A DNA stretch of 19,716 nucleotides, taken from Thermoleophilia bacterium (GTDB taxonomy: Bacteria; Actinomycetota; Thermoleophilia; Gaiellales; JAICJC01). Numbering within the stretch: position 1 is the stretch's first letter; every line of letters begins with the position of its first letter. Under the pieces are notes generated by a model that was given only the letters and a program-made list of their open reading frames with translations, searched no databases and had not been told where the DNA came from. Of this stretch, positions 13,236 through 19,716 are shown piece after piece. The position numbers were made by a program, and so were the translations under genes. The stretch covers positions 1 through 19,716 of the forward strand of contig JAICJM010000058.1 of the NCBI GenBank assembly GCA_025928435.1, in the 5' to 3' direction.

Positions 13236-13547
13236 ATGGCGGAGAAGCAACGTCGCCGGCGGGGGCTCGCGATCGGCGCGGCCTTCCTCCTCGTCGAGAC
13301 CATCGGGCTCCGGCGCAAGACCCGGCGGGTGGCGGGCACGGTCATCGTCCGTTGCCGCGCGGGCCACCTCTTCGCGACGATCTGGATCCCCGGCGCCTCG
13401 CTCAAGTCGGTGCGGCTGGGGTGGTGGCGGTTCCAGCGCTGCCCGGTCGGCCGGCACTGGACGCTCGTGACGCCGGTGCGGGACTCGGATCTGACCGAGG
13501 ATGAGCGCGCCGCCGCGCGCCAGGTGCGCGACGCGCGCGTGCCCTAG
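13236..13547 (+). CDS. conserved small protein with Cys/His pairs
   Basis: A 103-aa protein with a basic N-terminus (MAEKQRRRRG), a mildly hydrophobic stretch (LAIGAAFLLVETIGL), and a compact core: VRCRAGHLFATIWIPGASLK, then VRLGWWRFQRCPVGRHWTLV. Cys40, His44, Cys69 and His74 could form a zinc site. I have the impression that this core recurs in actinobacterial proteins of unknown function, but I know no role. ATG 13236 has TGAGG nearby, and TACGCT (13221-13226) nine bases upstream looks like a -10 box, so the leader is a few bases at most. The stop shares CTAG (13544-13547) with the convergent TetR gene. Confidence 0.75.
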   Translation: MAEKQRRRRGLAIGAAFLLVETIGLRRKTRRVAGTVIVRCRAGHLFATIWIPGASLKSVRLGWWRFQRCPVGRHWTLVTPVRDSDLTEDERAAARQVRDARVP

Positions 13548-14155
13548 CCGCCGAGCAGCGACCGCGCCGACGCCTGCAGCGTGGCCGTGACGTCGCGCTC
13601 CTCGAGCCCGGCCAGGCGGCGCAGCTCCCGGAACGTCTCGAAGCTCGTGAGCACGAGCAGGACGCCCAGCGCCTCCGCGGACGACAGCTCCGTCCGCAGG
13701 CGGCCCTCCTCCTCCAGCCGCGCGAGCAGGTGCCCGAACTCGCCCCGCCGGTCGGCGCGCTGGCGGGCGACGAGATCGCGTGCGGCGGGGTCGACCGCCG
13801 CCGCCCCGTAGAGCGGTTCCAGCACGGCCTCCTCCGAGGCCCAGAAGCCGACCGTGTGCGCGATAGCACGTTCGAGCCCGGCGACGGGGTCGGCGTCGTG
13901 CACCGTCTCGCGGATCGCGACCAGCTCGGGGTTGGCGTCGAGCGTCTCGCAGATGGCGTCGACGAGGCCGAGCCGGGAGCCGAAGTGCTGGTAGAGCGTC
14001 GCCCGCGAAACGCCCGCACGGATCGCCACCTGCTCGACCGTCGCCTCGTGGAACGCGCCCTCGCGCAGGAGGTCGCGCACGGCCGCGACGACCCGCTCCC
14101 GGGTGCGGGCAGGAGCGCCCCCGCCGCGCGGCCTGACGGTGTGCCGGGTCCCCAT
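13544..14155 (-). CDS. TetR/AcrR-family repressor
   Basis: A 203-aa one-component regulator. The DNA-binding part lies at about residues 20-65, with the helix-turn-helix at about 39-62 (TVEQVAIRAGVSRATLYQHF), followed by a helical ligand-binding domain typical of the family. ATG 14155 is preferred over TTG 14164. TAGACT on the minus strand (14169-14164) lies eight bases before it, pointing to a leaderless transcript. The gene is divergent from the cupin-GNAT pair. Two operator-like palindromes in the space between (14168-14182, 14210-14224) suggest that it represses that pair and itself. The inducing ligand is unknown, perhaps the substrate of the cupin protein. Confidence 0.9.
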   Translation of the reverse strand: MGTRHTVRPRGGGAPARTRERVVAAVRDLLREGAFHEATVEQVAIRAGVSRATLYQHFGSRLGLVDAICETLDANPELVAIRETVHDADPVAGLERAIAHTVGFWASEEAVLEPLYGAAAVDPAARDLVARQRADRRGEFGHLLARLEEEGRLRTELSSAEALGVLLVLTSFETFRELRRLAGLEERDVTATLQASARSLLGG

Positions 14156-14167
14156 GGACGACAAGTC

Positions 14168-14182
14168 TAGACAACGTGTCGG
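14168..14182. promoter_or_regulatory. operator-like site O1 (TAGACA-acg-TGTC)
   Basis: TAGACA-acg-TGTC matches the left half and most of the right half of the perfect palindrome at 14210. It covers the -35 of the cupin-GNAT promoter and overlaps the -10 of the tetR transcript, a good place for a repressor acting on both. Confidence 0.5.
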
Positions 14183-14196
14183 GTCCGTGCTAAGGT
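14168..14196 (+). promoter_or_regulatory. promoter of the cupin-GNAT operon
   Basis: TAGACA (14168-14173; five of six bases match TTGACA), 17-base spacer, TAAGGT (14191-14196). The expected transcript start is about 14203, leaving a leader of roughly 45 bases with AAGGGAG before ATG 14248. Confidence 0.6.
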
Positions 14197-14209
14197 CGGA
14201 CGCACGGTT

Positions 14210-14224
14210 TAGACACTGTGTCTA
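14210..14224. promoter_or_regulatory. operator-like site O2, perfect 15-bp palindrome
   Basis: TAGACACTGTGTCTA is a perfect palindrome around a single central base, positioned just after the expected transcript start of the cupin-GNAT operon. The size and symmetry suit a TetR-family dimer. Binding by the adjacent TetR protein is inferred from position. Confidence 0.65.
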
Positions 14225-14247
14225 TTTTCATCGAGAAGGGAGCCGAG

Positions 14248-14628
14248 ATGCCGAAGACATCGCGCGAGACCGCGGCCCGTGTCGAGGACGCGGGCGTCAT
14301 GGAGGGCCGGTACTCCGAGCTCGGCGGCTACACCGTCGGATTCGAGACGTTCCGTGTCGACGCTGATGCGGCGCCGATGTTCCGGGGGCTGCCCGAGGAC
14401 CGCTGCCAGAGCCCCCACTGGGGCTACGTGCTGCGCGGCCGCATGACGCTCCGGTACGCCGACCACGACGAGGAGTACGCGGAGGGCGACGCCTACTTCG
14501 CGCCGCCCGGCCACGTCCCCGCCGTCACGGCCGGCACGGAGGTCGTCGAGTTCAGTCCCACCGAGGAGATGGCGCGGACGATGGAGGTGGTGGGCCGGAA
14601 CCTGGCCGCGGCGGGCCCGCCGGCATGA
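14248..14628 (+). CDS. cupin-domain protein
   Basis: A 126-aa protein whose middle is one cupin barrel: HWGYVLRGRMTLRYADHDEE (57-76), then EGDAYFAPPGHVPAV (79-93). His57 and His89 are candidate metal ligands; the usual first-motif HxH is reduced to a single His, so metal binding is uncertain. ATG 14248 is chosen because AAGGGAG lies about nine bases upstream; an earlier in-frame GTG at 14218 falls inside the operator. It overlaps the next gene by ATGA, so the two are co-translated. It is probably repressed by the divergent TetR protein. The substrate is unknown. Confidence 0.82.
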   Translation: MPKTSRETAARVEDAGVMEGRYSELGGYTVGFETFRVDADAAPMFRGLPEDRCQSPHWGYVLRGRMTLRYADHDEEYAEGDAYFAPPGHVPAVTAGTEVVEFSPTEEMARTMEVVGRNLAAAGPPA

Positions 14629-15467
14629 CCGCCGCGACGGTCGCGGAGGCCGCCGCGATCGAGGCCGTCGAGGCGCGCGCCTGGGCCGACCTCGTCGCGG
14701 CGTGCCCTCCGCGGCACGCGGCCCGCATCGGCCTCGCGGCGCGCTGGGCCGGTCCCGTGCTCGTGGTGCAGTGCCCCGGCGGCGGGTTCGACCGCGGCCT
14801 GTTCAACCGCCCCATCGGGCTCGGCGTCCTCGAGCCGGCGACGCGCGCCGCCGTCGCCGGGATTGCGGCCGGGCTCGAGGCGGCGGGTGCGACCCGCTCC
14901 ATGCTCGTCTCGCAGCCGCAGTGCACGCCTGCCGCCTATCCGGAGTGGCTGGCCGACCTGGGGCTGGAGCCGGCCGGATCGTGGGACCGGGTCGTGCGGG
15001 ACGGCCGGCCGCTCCCGGCGGCGACGGATGGCGCGGACAGCCGCGAGGTCGCGGTCTCGCTCGTCGGTCCCGAGACGGTCGAGGAGTGGAGCGAGCTGCT
15101 CGTCGGCGTGTACCGGGTCGACGCCGGCCCGTGGCTGCGGGCGCTCCACGATCGGCCGGGGTGGCGCCACTACCTGGCCCGCGAGGAAGGCAGGCCGGTG
15201 GCGGCGCGCAGCATGTATCTCCCCGCGCCGGGCGAGATCGGGTTCCTCGCGGTCGACGGCCCGGTGCCGGGCGTGATGACCGCCGACCACGGCCCCGACG
15301 CCGCGATTCTCGCGCGCATCGTGGCGGACGGGCTGGCGCTGGGCGCCGCCGGCTTCGCCGCCGACATCGAGGCGCCGTCGCCTGCGCGGGACACGCCGGC
15401 GTACACCACGTTCGCGCGCCTGGGCTTCCGGATCCCGTACACCCGTATGCACCACATACGCGACTAG
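14625..15467 (+). CDS. GNAT-like acetyltransferase
   Basis: A 280-aa protein. The C-terminal half (about residues 145-280) looks like a GNAT acyltransferase: REEGRPVAARSMYL, GEIGFLAVDGPVPGV, and the closing AYTTFARLGFRIPYTRMHHI that often ends such domains. The acetyl-CoA loop (usually RxxGxG/A) is poorly conserved, so activity is uncertain. The N-terminal half (about 20-130) may be a second, degenerate GNAT fold, as in two-domain family members. It starts within the cupin gene's stop (ATGA), so translation is coupled and the two may share a pathway controlled by the TetR protein. Its stop shares CTAG (15464-15467) with the convergent beta-propeller gene. Confidence 0.7.
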   Translation: MTAATVAEAAAIEAVEARAWADLVAACPPRHAARIGLAARWAGPVLVVQCPGGGFDRGLFNRPIGLGVLEPATRAAVAGIAAGLEAAGATRSMLVSQPQCTPAAYPEWLADLGLEPAGSWDRVVRDGRPLPAATDGADSREVAVSLVGPETVEEWSELLVGVYRVDAGPWLRALHDRPGWRHYLAREEGRPVAARSMYLPAPGEIGFLAVDGPVPGVMTADHGPDAAILARIVADGLALGAAGFAADIEAPSPARDTPAYTTFARLGFRIPYTRMHHIRD

Positions 15468-16696
15468 TGCGTCGAGTACTCGAAGAGGTTGGCCCAGGTC
15501 AGCGCATACAGCACGCCGTCCGGCCCGAGCGCGATGGCCTGGACGGCCGGGCCGGTCGTCGCCGTCCACTGCACCGCGCCGTCGCCCGAGACCGCCTGCA
15601 CGAATCCCTGGTCGCCCGACCCGGCCACATAGACCGTCCCGTCCCGGCCGGTCAGGAGTGCGTTCACCTCGACCGGGTAGTCCTTCGAGGCGAGGTGCCA
15701 GCGGCGCGAGCCGTCGGCGGCCAGGTCGATGACGTTGTCCTTCGTCGCAACGACGACCCCTCCGCCCGGGGCGGGCGCTGCGGCGGCGATCTGGAGCTCC
15801 GACCCGTCGCTGTAGCGCCTGATCGCGCCCAGCCGCCCGATCGGCCCCCGCCAGCGCACGGCGCCGGTCGCCGAGAGCGCGACGACGAGGTCGGGACGGG
15901 TGACCATCGTGTCGAGATTGGTGGCGTGCCGGGGCCGCGCGTAGACGTACACGCGGCCGGACGCGTCGGAGACGAGCCCCCGCACGACGTAGCCGTCGAA
16001 CCGCCGGCTCCAGACGTCGCTGCCGTCCCCGGCCACGGCGACCACCGCCGGCCCGCACGAGGCGACCGCGTCGCCGAACGCGTCCACGGCAAGGCCGCGC
16101 ACGGAGCATGACCGGACGTCCGGTCGCCGCACCAGCCTCCGCCGCCACAGCTCGGTGCCGTCCGCCGTCGTCGCCACGATGCCGTTGCGCCCCACGGAGG
16201 CGACCAGCGTCCCGTCGTGCCACGCGACCGCGGAGGGCCGCGGCATCCCGGACCACGTGAAGTCCGTGCCGGGGCCGACCAGCCTGTCGGCCAGGGTGGA
16301 CTGCCGGTCGGCGATCGGGTGCCGCACCGCGCCGGCCTCGGGAATCCAGGCCCCGTGTGCGTGCTGGAAGGGCATGGTGGCGGTCGGGACGAGGACTGTC
16401 CCGAGGGCGATCGCGTTGCCTGCGATCGCGAACGCGATCGCCCCGCGGGGTCTCGGATGCCTCCTCCGAGCAGCCCGAACCGCGATCACGATCCCCACGA
16501 TCGCCGTGACGACGCCCGCGGCGCCCACGAGCAACCCCAGCATGGCCAGCGTCTCGTTCATCTCGAGCACGTCGCCGCGCGGGATGGCGTGGTCGATCAG
16601 CGCCCACCCGATCGGGATCGGCGTCCACGCGAGGCACGCGAACACGAGCGGGAGCGGGCCAGGTGACGCGGTGAGGGTCTGATCCGGCTCGGACAT
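15464..16696 (-). CDS. membrane-anchored PQQ-like beta-propeller protein
   Basis: A 410-aa protein. Three membrane helices sit at about 13-36, 51-73 and 86-106. The basic RAARRRHPRPR between the second and third should be cytoplasmic, placing the rest outside. From about 145 on there are repeated blade-type motifs with a Trp near each strand end (GTELWRR, GSDVWSRRF, GAVRWRG, GSRRWHL, GAVQWTA), the pattern of PQQ-type or outer-membrane-assembly-like propellers. No PQQ ligand or enzyme site was identified; it is probably a binding or scaffold protein. ATG 16696 has GGGGG just upstream. It lies 26 bases after the LAL regulator gene on the same strand, so the two probably form an operon. Confidence 0.82.
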   Translation of the reverse strand: MSEPDQTLTASPGPLPLVFACLAWTPIPIGWALIDHAIPRGDVLEMNETLAMLGLLVGAAGVVTAIVGIVIAVRAARRRHPRPRGAIAFAIAGNAIALGTVLVPTATMPFQHAHGAWIPEAGAVRHPIADRQSTLADRLVGPGTDFTWSGMPRPSAVAWHDGTLVASVGRNGIVATTADGTELWRRRLVRRPDVRSCSVRGLAVDAFGDAVASCGPAVVAVAGDGSDVWSRRFDGYVVRGLVSDASGRVYVYARPRHATNLDTMVTRPDLVVALSATGAVRWRGPIGRLGAIRRYSDGSELQIAAAAPAPGGGVVVATKDNVIDLAADGSRRWHLASKDYPVEVNALLTGRDGTVYVAGSGDQGFVQAVSGDGAVQWTATTGPAVQAIALGPDGVLYALTWANLFEYSTH

Positions 16697-16722
16697 GCCC
16701 CCAGTGTCGGAGGCGGCCCGGG

Positions 16723-19416
16723 CTATGGCGTCGGGGATATCCCGCTGGCCTGCCTGCCCGCGAGCTCGGCGCGGTTGCGGATGCCGAGCTTGCGGAAGAT
16801 GCGCGAGAGGTGCGCCTCGACGGTCTTCTCGCTGATCCAGAGCGCCGCCGCGACCTCCTTGTTCATCTTGCCCTCGGCGACGAGGCTCGCGACCTCGAGC
16901 TCCGCCGGGGTCAGCTCGTCGCGGCGGGCCGCCTCCTTGCGCAGGACCTTGCCGCTGCGGGCGAGGGCCGACGTCGCCTGCTCCTCCCACGGGGCTGCGC
17001 CGAGCCGCTCGAACTCCGCCCGGGCGGCCTCGAGCATCGTCCGGGACTCGACCCGGGCGCCCGAGCGGCGCAGCGCGTCGCCCCACGCGAGGGCCGTGCG
17101 CCCCTTCGCGAACCGGTCGGCGGTCTCGGCGTGGAGCTCCCACGCGCGCTGGAACTGCGCCCCGCCGTCGTCGCTCACGAGCGCTCCCGCGCGCGCGGCG
17201 AGCGCGAGCGCCGAGTCGCGCCCCGAGCGGATCGCCGCCGCGTGCAGGGCCGCCGCCTCTGCCGCAGCCTCGTCGGCCCGGCCGCAGCGCACGAGCGCCT
17301 CGACGAGGTCGGCCGCGACGACGGGATGGGTGGTCGCGTCCTCGATGTCGCACTCGCGCTTGATCGCGAGCGCCGCCCCGAGCGCGGCGGCCGCGGCCTC
17401 GGCGTCGCCGGACGCGAGCGCGTGCAGGCCGCGGCAGGCGTGCACGCACATGCGCTGATAGGGAAGCTCGAGCCGCTCCGAGAGCGACTCCTGATGGGTC
17501 AGCATCTCCTCGTCGACCCGGCCCTGGGCGGCGCCGAGCCACGTCAGGATGCTGAGCCCCCAGCACTCGTCGTTCGCGCGGCCGAGCTGGCGGGAGAGCC
17601 GCACGGCCCGCTGGCAGTCGGCCTGCGCGCCGTCCCACACGCCGGTGATCCGGCGCAGCCATGCGCGGCTGATGAGCGGGTAGGTGAGCGCCCCCGGCGC
17701 GGTCTGCTCACACTCGTCGATCAGCTCGTCGAGCGCCGCGCCGGCCCGCTCGATGCGCTCGGCGAATGCGAGCGTCATGTACACGTACGCGCGCAGCTGC
17801 AGGTCGGAGCCGACCTGGGGCGTGCTCGCCGCCTGGTCGGCTGCCGCCTCGATGTCGTGCTCGGCGCCCACCGCGTCGCCCAGGAAGACGAGCGAGGCCG
17901 CCCGGGCGATCCGCGCCTGTAGCGCCAGCGCGTCGCCGGGCGGCGCCAGGTCGAGCGCGCGGCCGGCCGCGGCGAGCGCCTGCTGCGGCCGGCCCGCCCG
18001 GATCGAGGGGTCGACCGACTCGATGAAGAGCGCGGCGGCGGCGACCGGGTCGGCGTTCTCCAGCCGCTGCGCGGTGCGCAGGAGCCGCGCACCCGCGGTC
18101 AGGGTCGAGCTCGAGCGGGCGTCGATCCGGCCCCTCAGGATCTCGACCCGGGCGACGTCGGTCGGCGAGCGGCTCTCGTGCTCGACCTCGTCGAGGATCG
18201 CGTAGGCCGCCTCGGCGCGGCCGCTCACGTGGGCCGCCTCCGCGGCCAGCAGCAGCCGCCGCCGGCGCTCGGCCGGGTCGGCGCTGAGCCCGCCCGCGCG
18301 CTGGTACCACTCGATGGTCGCGACGGCTCCGCCGCGCAGGCCGACGTCCGACGCCAGCCGCTCGACGGAGGCGGCCAGCTCCTCGTCGGGCTCCACCGCG
18401 GCCGCCGCCCGGTGGCCGATCCGCTCCCACTCGAGCTCGGGCTCGACGCACGCGAGCGCGAGCGACTCGTGCGCCCGGCGGCGGTCGGGCCCGGTCGCGG
18501 CGGCCGAGACGGCGGTGCGGATCAGGGGATGGCGGAAGCGGATCCGGCCCGGCTCGACCTGCACCAGGCCGGCCCTCTCCGCCGGCGCGAACGCCTCGTC
18601 GGAGAGCCCCTGCGCCGCGAGCGCCCGGCCCACGACCGCCGTCCCCTCCGACCGGCAGGTGGCGAGCAGGAGGAGCGCCGCCCGGCACGGGTCGGGCAGC
18701 GTCGCGACCGCGGCCGCGTACGCCTCCTCGAAGGTCGAGCGGCCGGCCTCGAACCTGCCGTCGGCGAAGGTGGCGAGCTCGACCAGGGCCAGGGGATTCC
18801 CGGCGGCGTCGCGCACCGCCGCCTCGAGCCCCGTCGGCGTCAGTCCGCGCCGCTCGAGCAGGTCGCGCGACTGGCTCGCCGTGAGCGGCCGCGGGCTCAG
18901 GGAGGGGATCCCGGCCAGGCCGGGCGTCCGGGTCGCGATCACGAGGGCGATCGGATCGGCGCCGATGCGACGGGCGGCGAAGCCGATCGCCTCCGCCGAC
19001 GCCGGGTCGAGCCAGTGGGCGTCGTCCACGAGCACCACCAGCGGCTGCGCCGCGGCCGCCGCGCACAGGAGGTTGAAGCCGCCGACGAGGACGGCCAGGC
19101 GGTCGGCGGGGCGGGGCGGGCCGATCGCGAGCGCGCTCTCCAGCGCCTCGGCCTGCCGCTCCGGGAGCGCGCCGATCGCCTCGACGAGCGGCGTCAGCAG
19201 GTCGACGAGCGCGGCAAACGGCACGGTCGTCTCGCTCTGCACCCCGCGCGCGTGCACCATCTGCATCTCGCCCGCCCGCCCGGCCGCGTAGTCGAGGAGC
19301 GACGTCTTGCCGATCCCGGGCTCGCCGCAGATCGCGAGCGCGCCGCCGCGGCCCGCCCGTGCCTCCTCGAGCAGCCGGTCGACGCTCGTGCACTCGTCCA
19401 CCCGCCCCACAAGCAT
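16723..19416 (-). CDS. large ATP-binding LuxR-family regulator (LAL type)
   Basis: An 897-aa transcriptional regulator of the MalT-like LAL class. The N-terminal NTPase has Walker A GEPGIGKTS (31-39) and Walker B LVVLVDDAHWLD (126-137). A long helical middle of TPR-like repeats follows (about 380-810). The C-terminal LuxR helix-turn-helix includes LTPAELEVASLVAEGKMNKE and then WISEKTVEAHLSRIFRKLGI, ending the protein. ATG 19416 (MLVGRVDEC) gives the usual family start. No Shine-Dalgarno sequence is seen, but TACAAT ten bases upstream suggests a nearly leaderless mRNA. It is divergent from a secreted-protein gene and followed by the beta-propeller gene. It probably activates the divergent gene; the inducer is unknown. 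Confidence 0.94.
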   Translation of the reverse strand: MLVGRVDECTSVDRLLEEARAGRGGALAICGEPGIGKTSLLDYAAGRAGEMQMVHARGVQSETTVPFAALVDLLTPLVEAIGALPERQAEALESALAIGPPRPADRLAVLVGGFNLLCAAAAAQPLVVLVDDAHWLDPASAEAIGFAARRIGADPIALVIATRTPGLAGIPSLSPRPLTASQSRDLLERRGLTPTGLEAAVRDAAGNPLALVELATFADGRFEAGRSTFEEAYAAAVATLPDPCRAALLLLATCRSEGTAVVGRALAAQGLSDEAFAPAERAGLVQVEPGRIRFRHPLIRTAVSAAATGPDRRRAHESLALACVEPELEWERIGHRAAAAVEPDEELAASVERLASDVGLRGGAVATIEWYQRAGGLSADPAERRRRLLLAAEAAHVSGRAEAAYAILDEVEHESRSPTDVARVEILRGRIDARSSSTLTAGARLLRTAQRLENADPVAAAALFIESVDPSIRAGRPQQALAAAGRALDLAPPGDALALQARIARAASLVFLGDAVGAEHDIEAAADQAASTPQVGSDLQLRAYVYMTLAFAERIERAGAALDELIDECEQTAPGALTYPLISRAWLRRITGVWDGAQADCQRAVRLSRQLGRANDECWGLSILTWLGAAQGRVDEEMLTHQESLSERLELPYQRMCVHACRGLHALASGDAEAAAAALGAALAIKRECDIEDATTHPVVAADLVEALVRCGRADEAAAEAAALHAAAIRSGRDSALALAARAGALVSDDGGAQFQRAWELHAETADRFAKGRTALAWGDALRRSGARVESRTMLEAARAEFERLGAAPWEEQATSALARSGKVLRKEAARRDELTPAELEVASLVAEGKMNKEVAAALWISEKTVEAHLSRIFRKLGIRNRAELAGRQASGISPTP

Positions 19417-19426
19417 GAGAAGGCCG

Positions 19427-19432
19427 ATTGTA
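19427..19432 (-). promoter_or_regulatory. -10 box of the LAL regulator gene
   Basis: On the minus strand TACAAT (five of six bases match TATAAT), ten bases before ATG 19416. A possible -35, TGCCAA, lies 16 bases further upstream. The leader would be three to four bases. Confidence 0.6.
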
Positions 19433-19475
19433 CAGATTGTTGCGTTCTTTGGCAGGGCGAGTTTCCAAAAGACGA

Positions 19476-19486
19476 GGGGTATCCCC
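19476..19486. promoter_or_regulatory. GGGGTATCCCC activator-site candidate
   Basis: Inverted repeat GGGG-TAT-CCCC in the divergent region between the LAL regulator and the secreted-protein gene. Its centre is about 43 bases upstream of the expected start of the plus-strand transcript, the usual spot for an activator touching the polymerase, and about 62 bases from the regulator's own start. Its use by the LAL protein is inferred. Confidence 0.45.
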
Positions 19487-19511
19487 GACGCCCGGCCCCC
19501 CGGCCCCTTCC

Positions 19512-19517
19512 TAGGTT
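19512..19517 (+). promoter_or_regulatory. -10 box of the secreted-protein gene
   Basis: TAGGTT, with no good -35 at the right distance, as expected for an activator-dependent promoter. The expected transcript start is near 19524, and the Shine-Dalgarno GGGGAGG (19557-19563) lies before ATG 19569. Confidence 0.5.
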
Positions 19518-19568
19518 GACCGTGCCTTGCGGCAACCGCCGCGAGGAAAACCGAAGGGGAGGTGCAGC

Positions 19569-19716
19569 ATGACCGAGGGGCACACACGAAACCCCGCCTG
19601 GTGGTCCGTCGCGGCCTTCGGCGTCATCGTCGCCGTCGCGCTCGCCATGCCGGCCATGGCGCGGGCCTCCGCGATCTCGGACCCGGACGACGTCCACGGC
19701 AAGCTGGACATTGCGA
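19569..19716 (+). CDS. N-terminus of a secreted protein (runs off the window)
   Basis: Only the first 49 codons are visible. They form a textbook signal peptide: short polar start (MTEGHTRNPAWW), hydrophobic core (SVAAFGVIVAVALAMPAM), and a likely cleavage after ARASA, followed by ISDPDDVHGKLDIA, the beginning of the mature part. ATG 19569 has GGGGAGG five bases upstream. The gene is divergent from the LAL regulator and has a palindrome placed like an activator site, so it may be a target of that regulator. The function of the mature part cannot be judged from what is visible. Confidence 0.85.
   Translation, partial: MTEGHTRNPAWWSVAAFGVIVAVALAMPAMARASAISDPDDVHGKLDIA

Noticed and set aside
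14493..16637. 714-codon minus-strand frame across the GNAT and beta-propeller genes
   Set aside because: It spans two real genes in the wrong frame, with low-complexity Arg/Gly/Ala content.
16734..16743. GGGATATCCC palindrome near the end of the LAL regulator gene
   Set aside because: It resembles the divergent-region element, but lies inside the coding end (GISPTP) and before no promoter; probably chance.
15464..17662. Upstream extension of the beta-propeller frame into the LAL regulator gene
   Set aside because: The extension is out of frame with the regulator and low in complexity; ATG 16696 with GGGGG upstream gives a sensible membrane start.
1..19716. CRISPR array, insertion sequence, phage or attachment site
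   Set aside because: No spaced direct repeats, transposase, integrase or duplicated tRNA end were seen. The only tandem repeats are the in-frame 21-bp units at 6737-6841.

Overview
The window is very GC-rich DNA (G/C dominates nearly every line; third codon positions are almost all G or C). Gene content fits a high-GC actinomycete-type bacterium: a bacterial initiator tRNA, TANNNT -10 boxes often placed almost on the start codon (leaderless style), a type-3 prolyl-tRNA synthetase, a very large ATP-binding LuxR-family (LAL) regulator, and ECF sigma factors with actinobacterial anti-sigma features. Thermoleophilia (Gaiellales/Solirubrobacterales-like) is my best guess from general resemblance. 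It is an inference, not proven here. It looks chromosomal: no integrase, transposase, phage gene or CRISPR array is visible.

Layout. 1-75: 3' half of tRNA-fMet and its terminator. 75-1463: amidase, converging on a small cupin protein (1460-1861, minus). 1874-2574: decayed remnant of an MFS transporter gene. 2575-5683: a divergent sulfur/thiol-flavoured block. On the minus strand is a fused thioredoxin-reductase-like flavoenzyme/SAM methyltransferase. On the plus strand are an XRE-cupin regulator, a TudS-related putative desulfidase and a small unknown protein, closely spaced or overlapping. 5690-8446: two consecutive ECF sigma modules. The first fuses sigma, zinc-type anti-sigma motif, membrane segment and a His-rich repeated tail in one protein. 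The second has sigma and a His-tailed membrane protein as separate genes. 8456-10059: proS preceded by a possible proline-containing leader peptide and a hairpin. 10112-12183: hybrid sensor kinase and a small membrane protein broken by a one-base frameshift.

12188-13547: three small unknown proteins and a gene-free stretch (12440-12872) holding a promoter-like box, hairpins, a possible small RNA and a G-quadruplex motif. 13544-15467: a TetR repressor divergent from a cupin-GNAT pair, with two TAGACA/TGTCTA-type operators between them. 15464-19416 (minus): a membrane-anchored PQQ-type beta-propeller protein downstream of the LAL regulator. 19569-end: the start of a secreted protein, divergent from the regulator, with a GGGGTATCCCC element between.

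The most interesting items are the paired ECF modules with a shared TGTAAC-N17-CG promoter-like motif, the possible proS leader whose Pro-Pro codons contain an anti-Shine-Dalgarno sequence, the thiol/desulfidase neighbourhood, and three convergent gene pairs whose stop codons share one CTAG. All functional calls rest on reading motifs by eye; no database search was possible.
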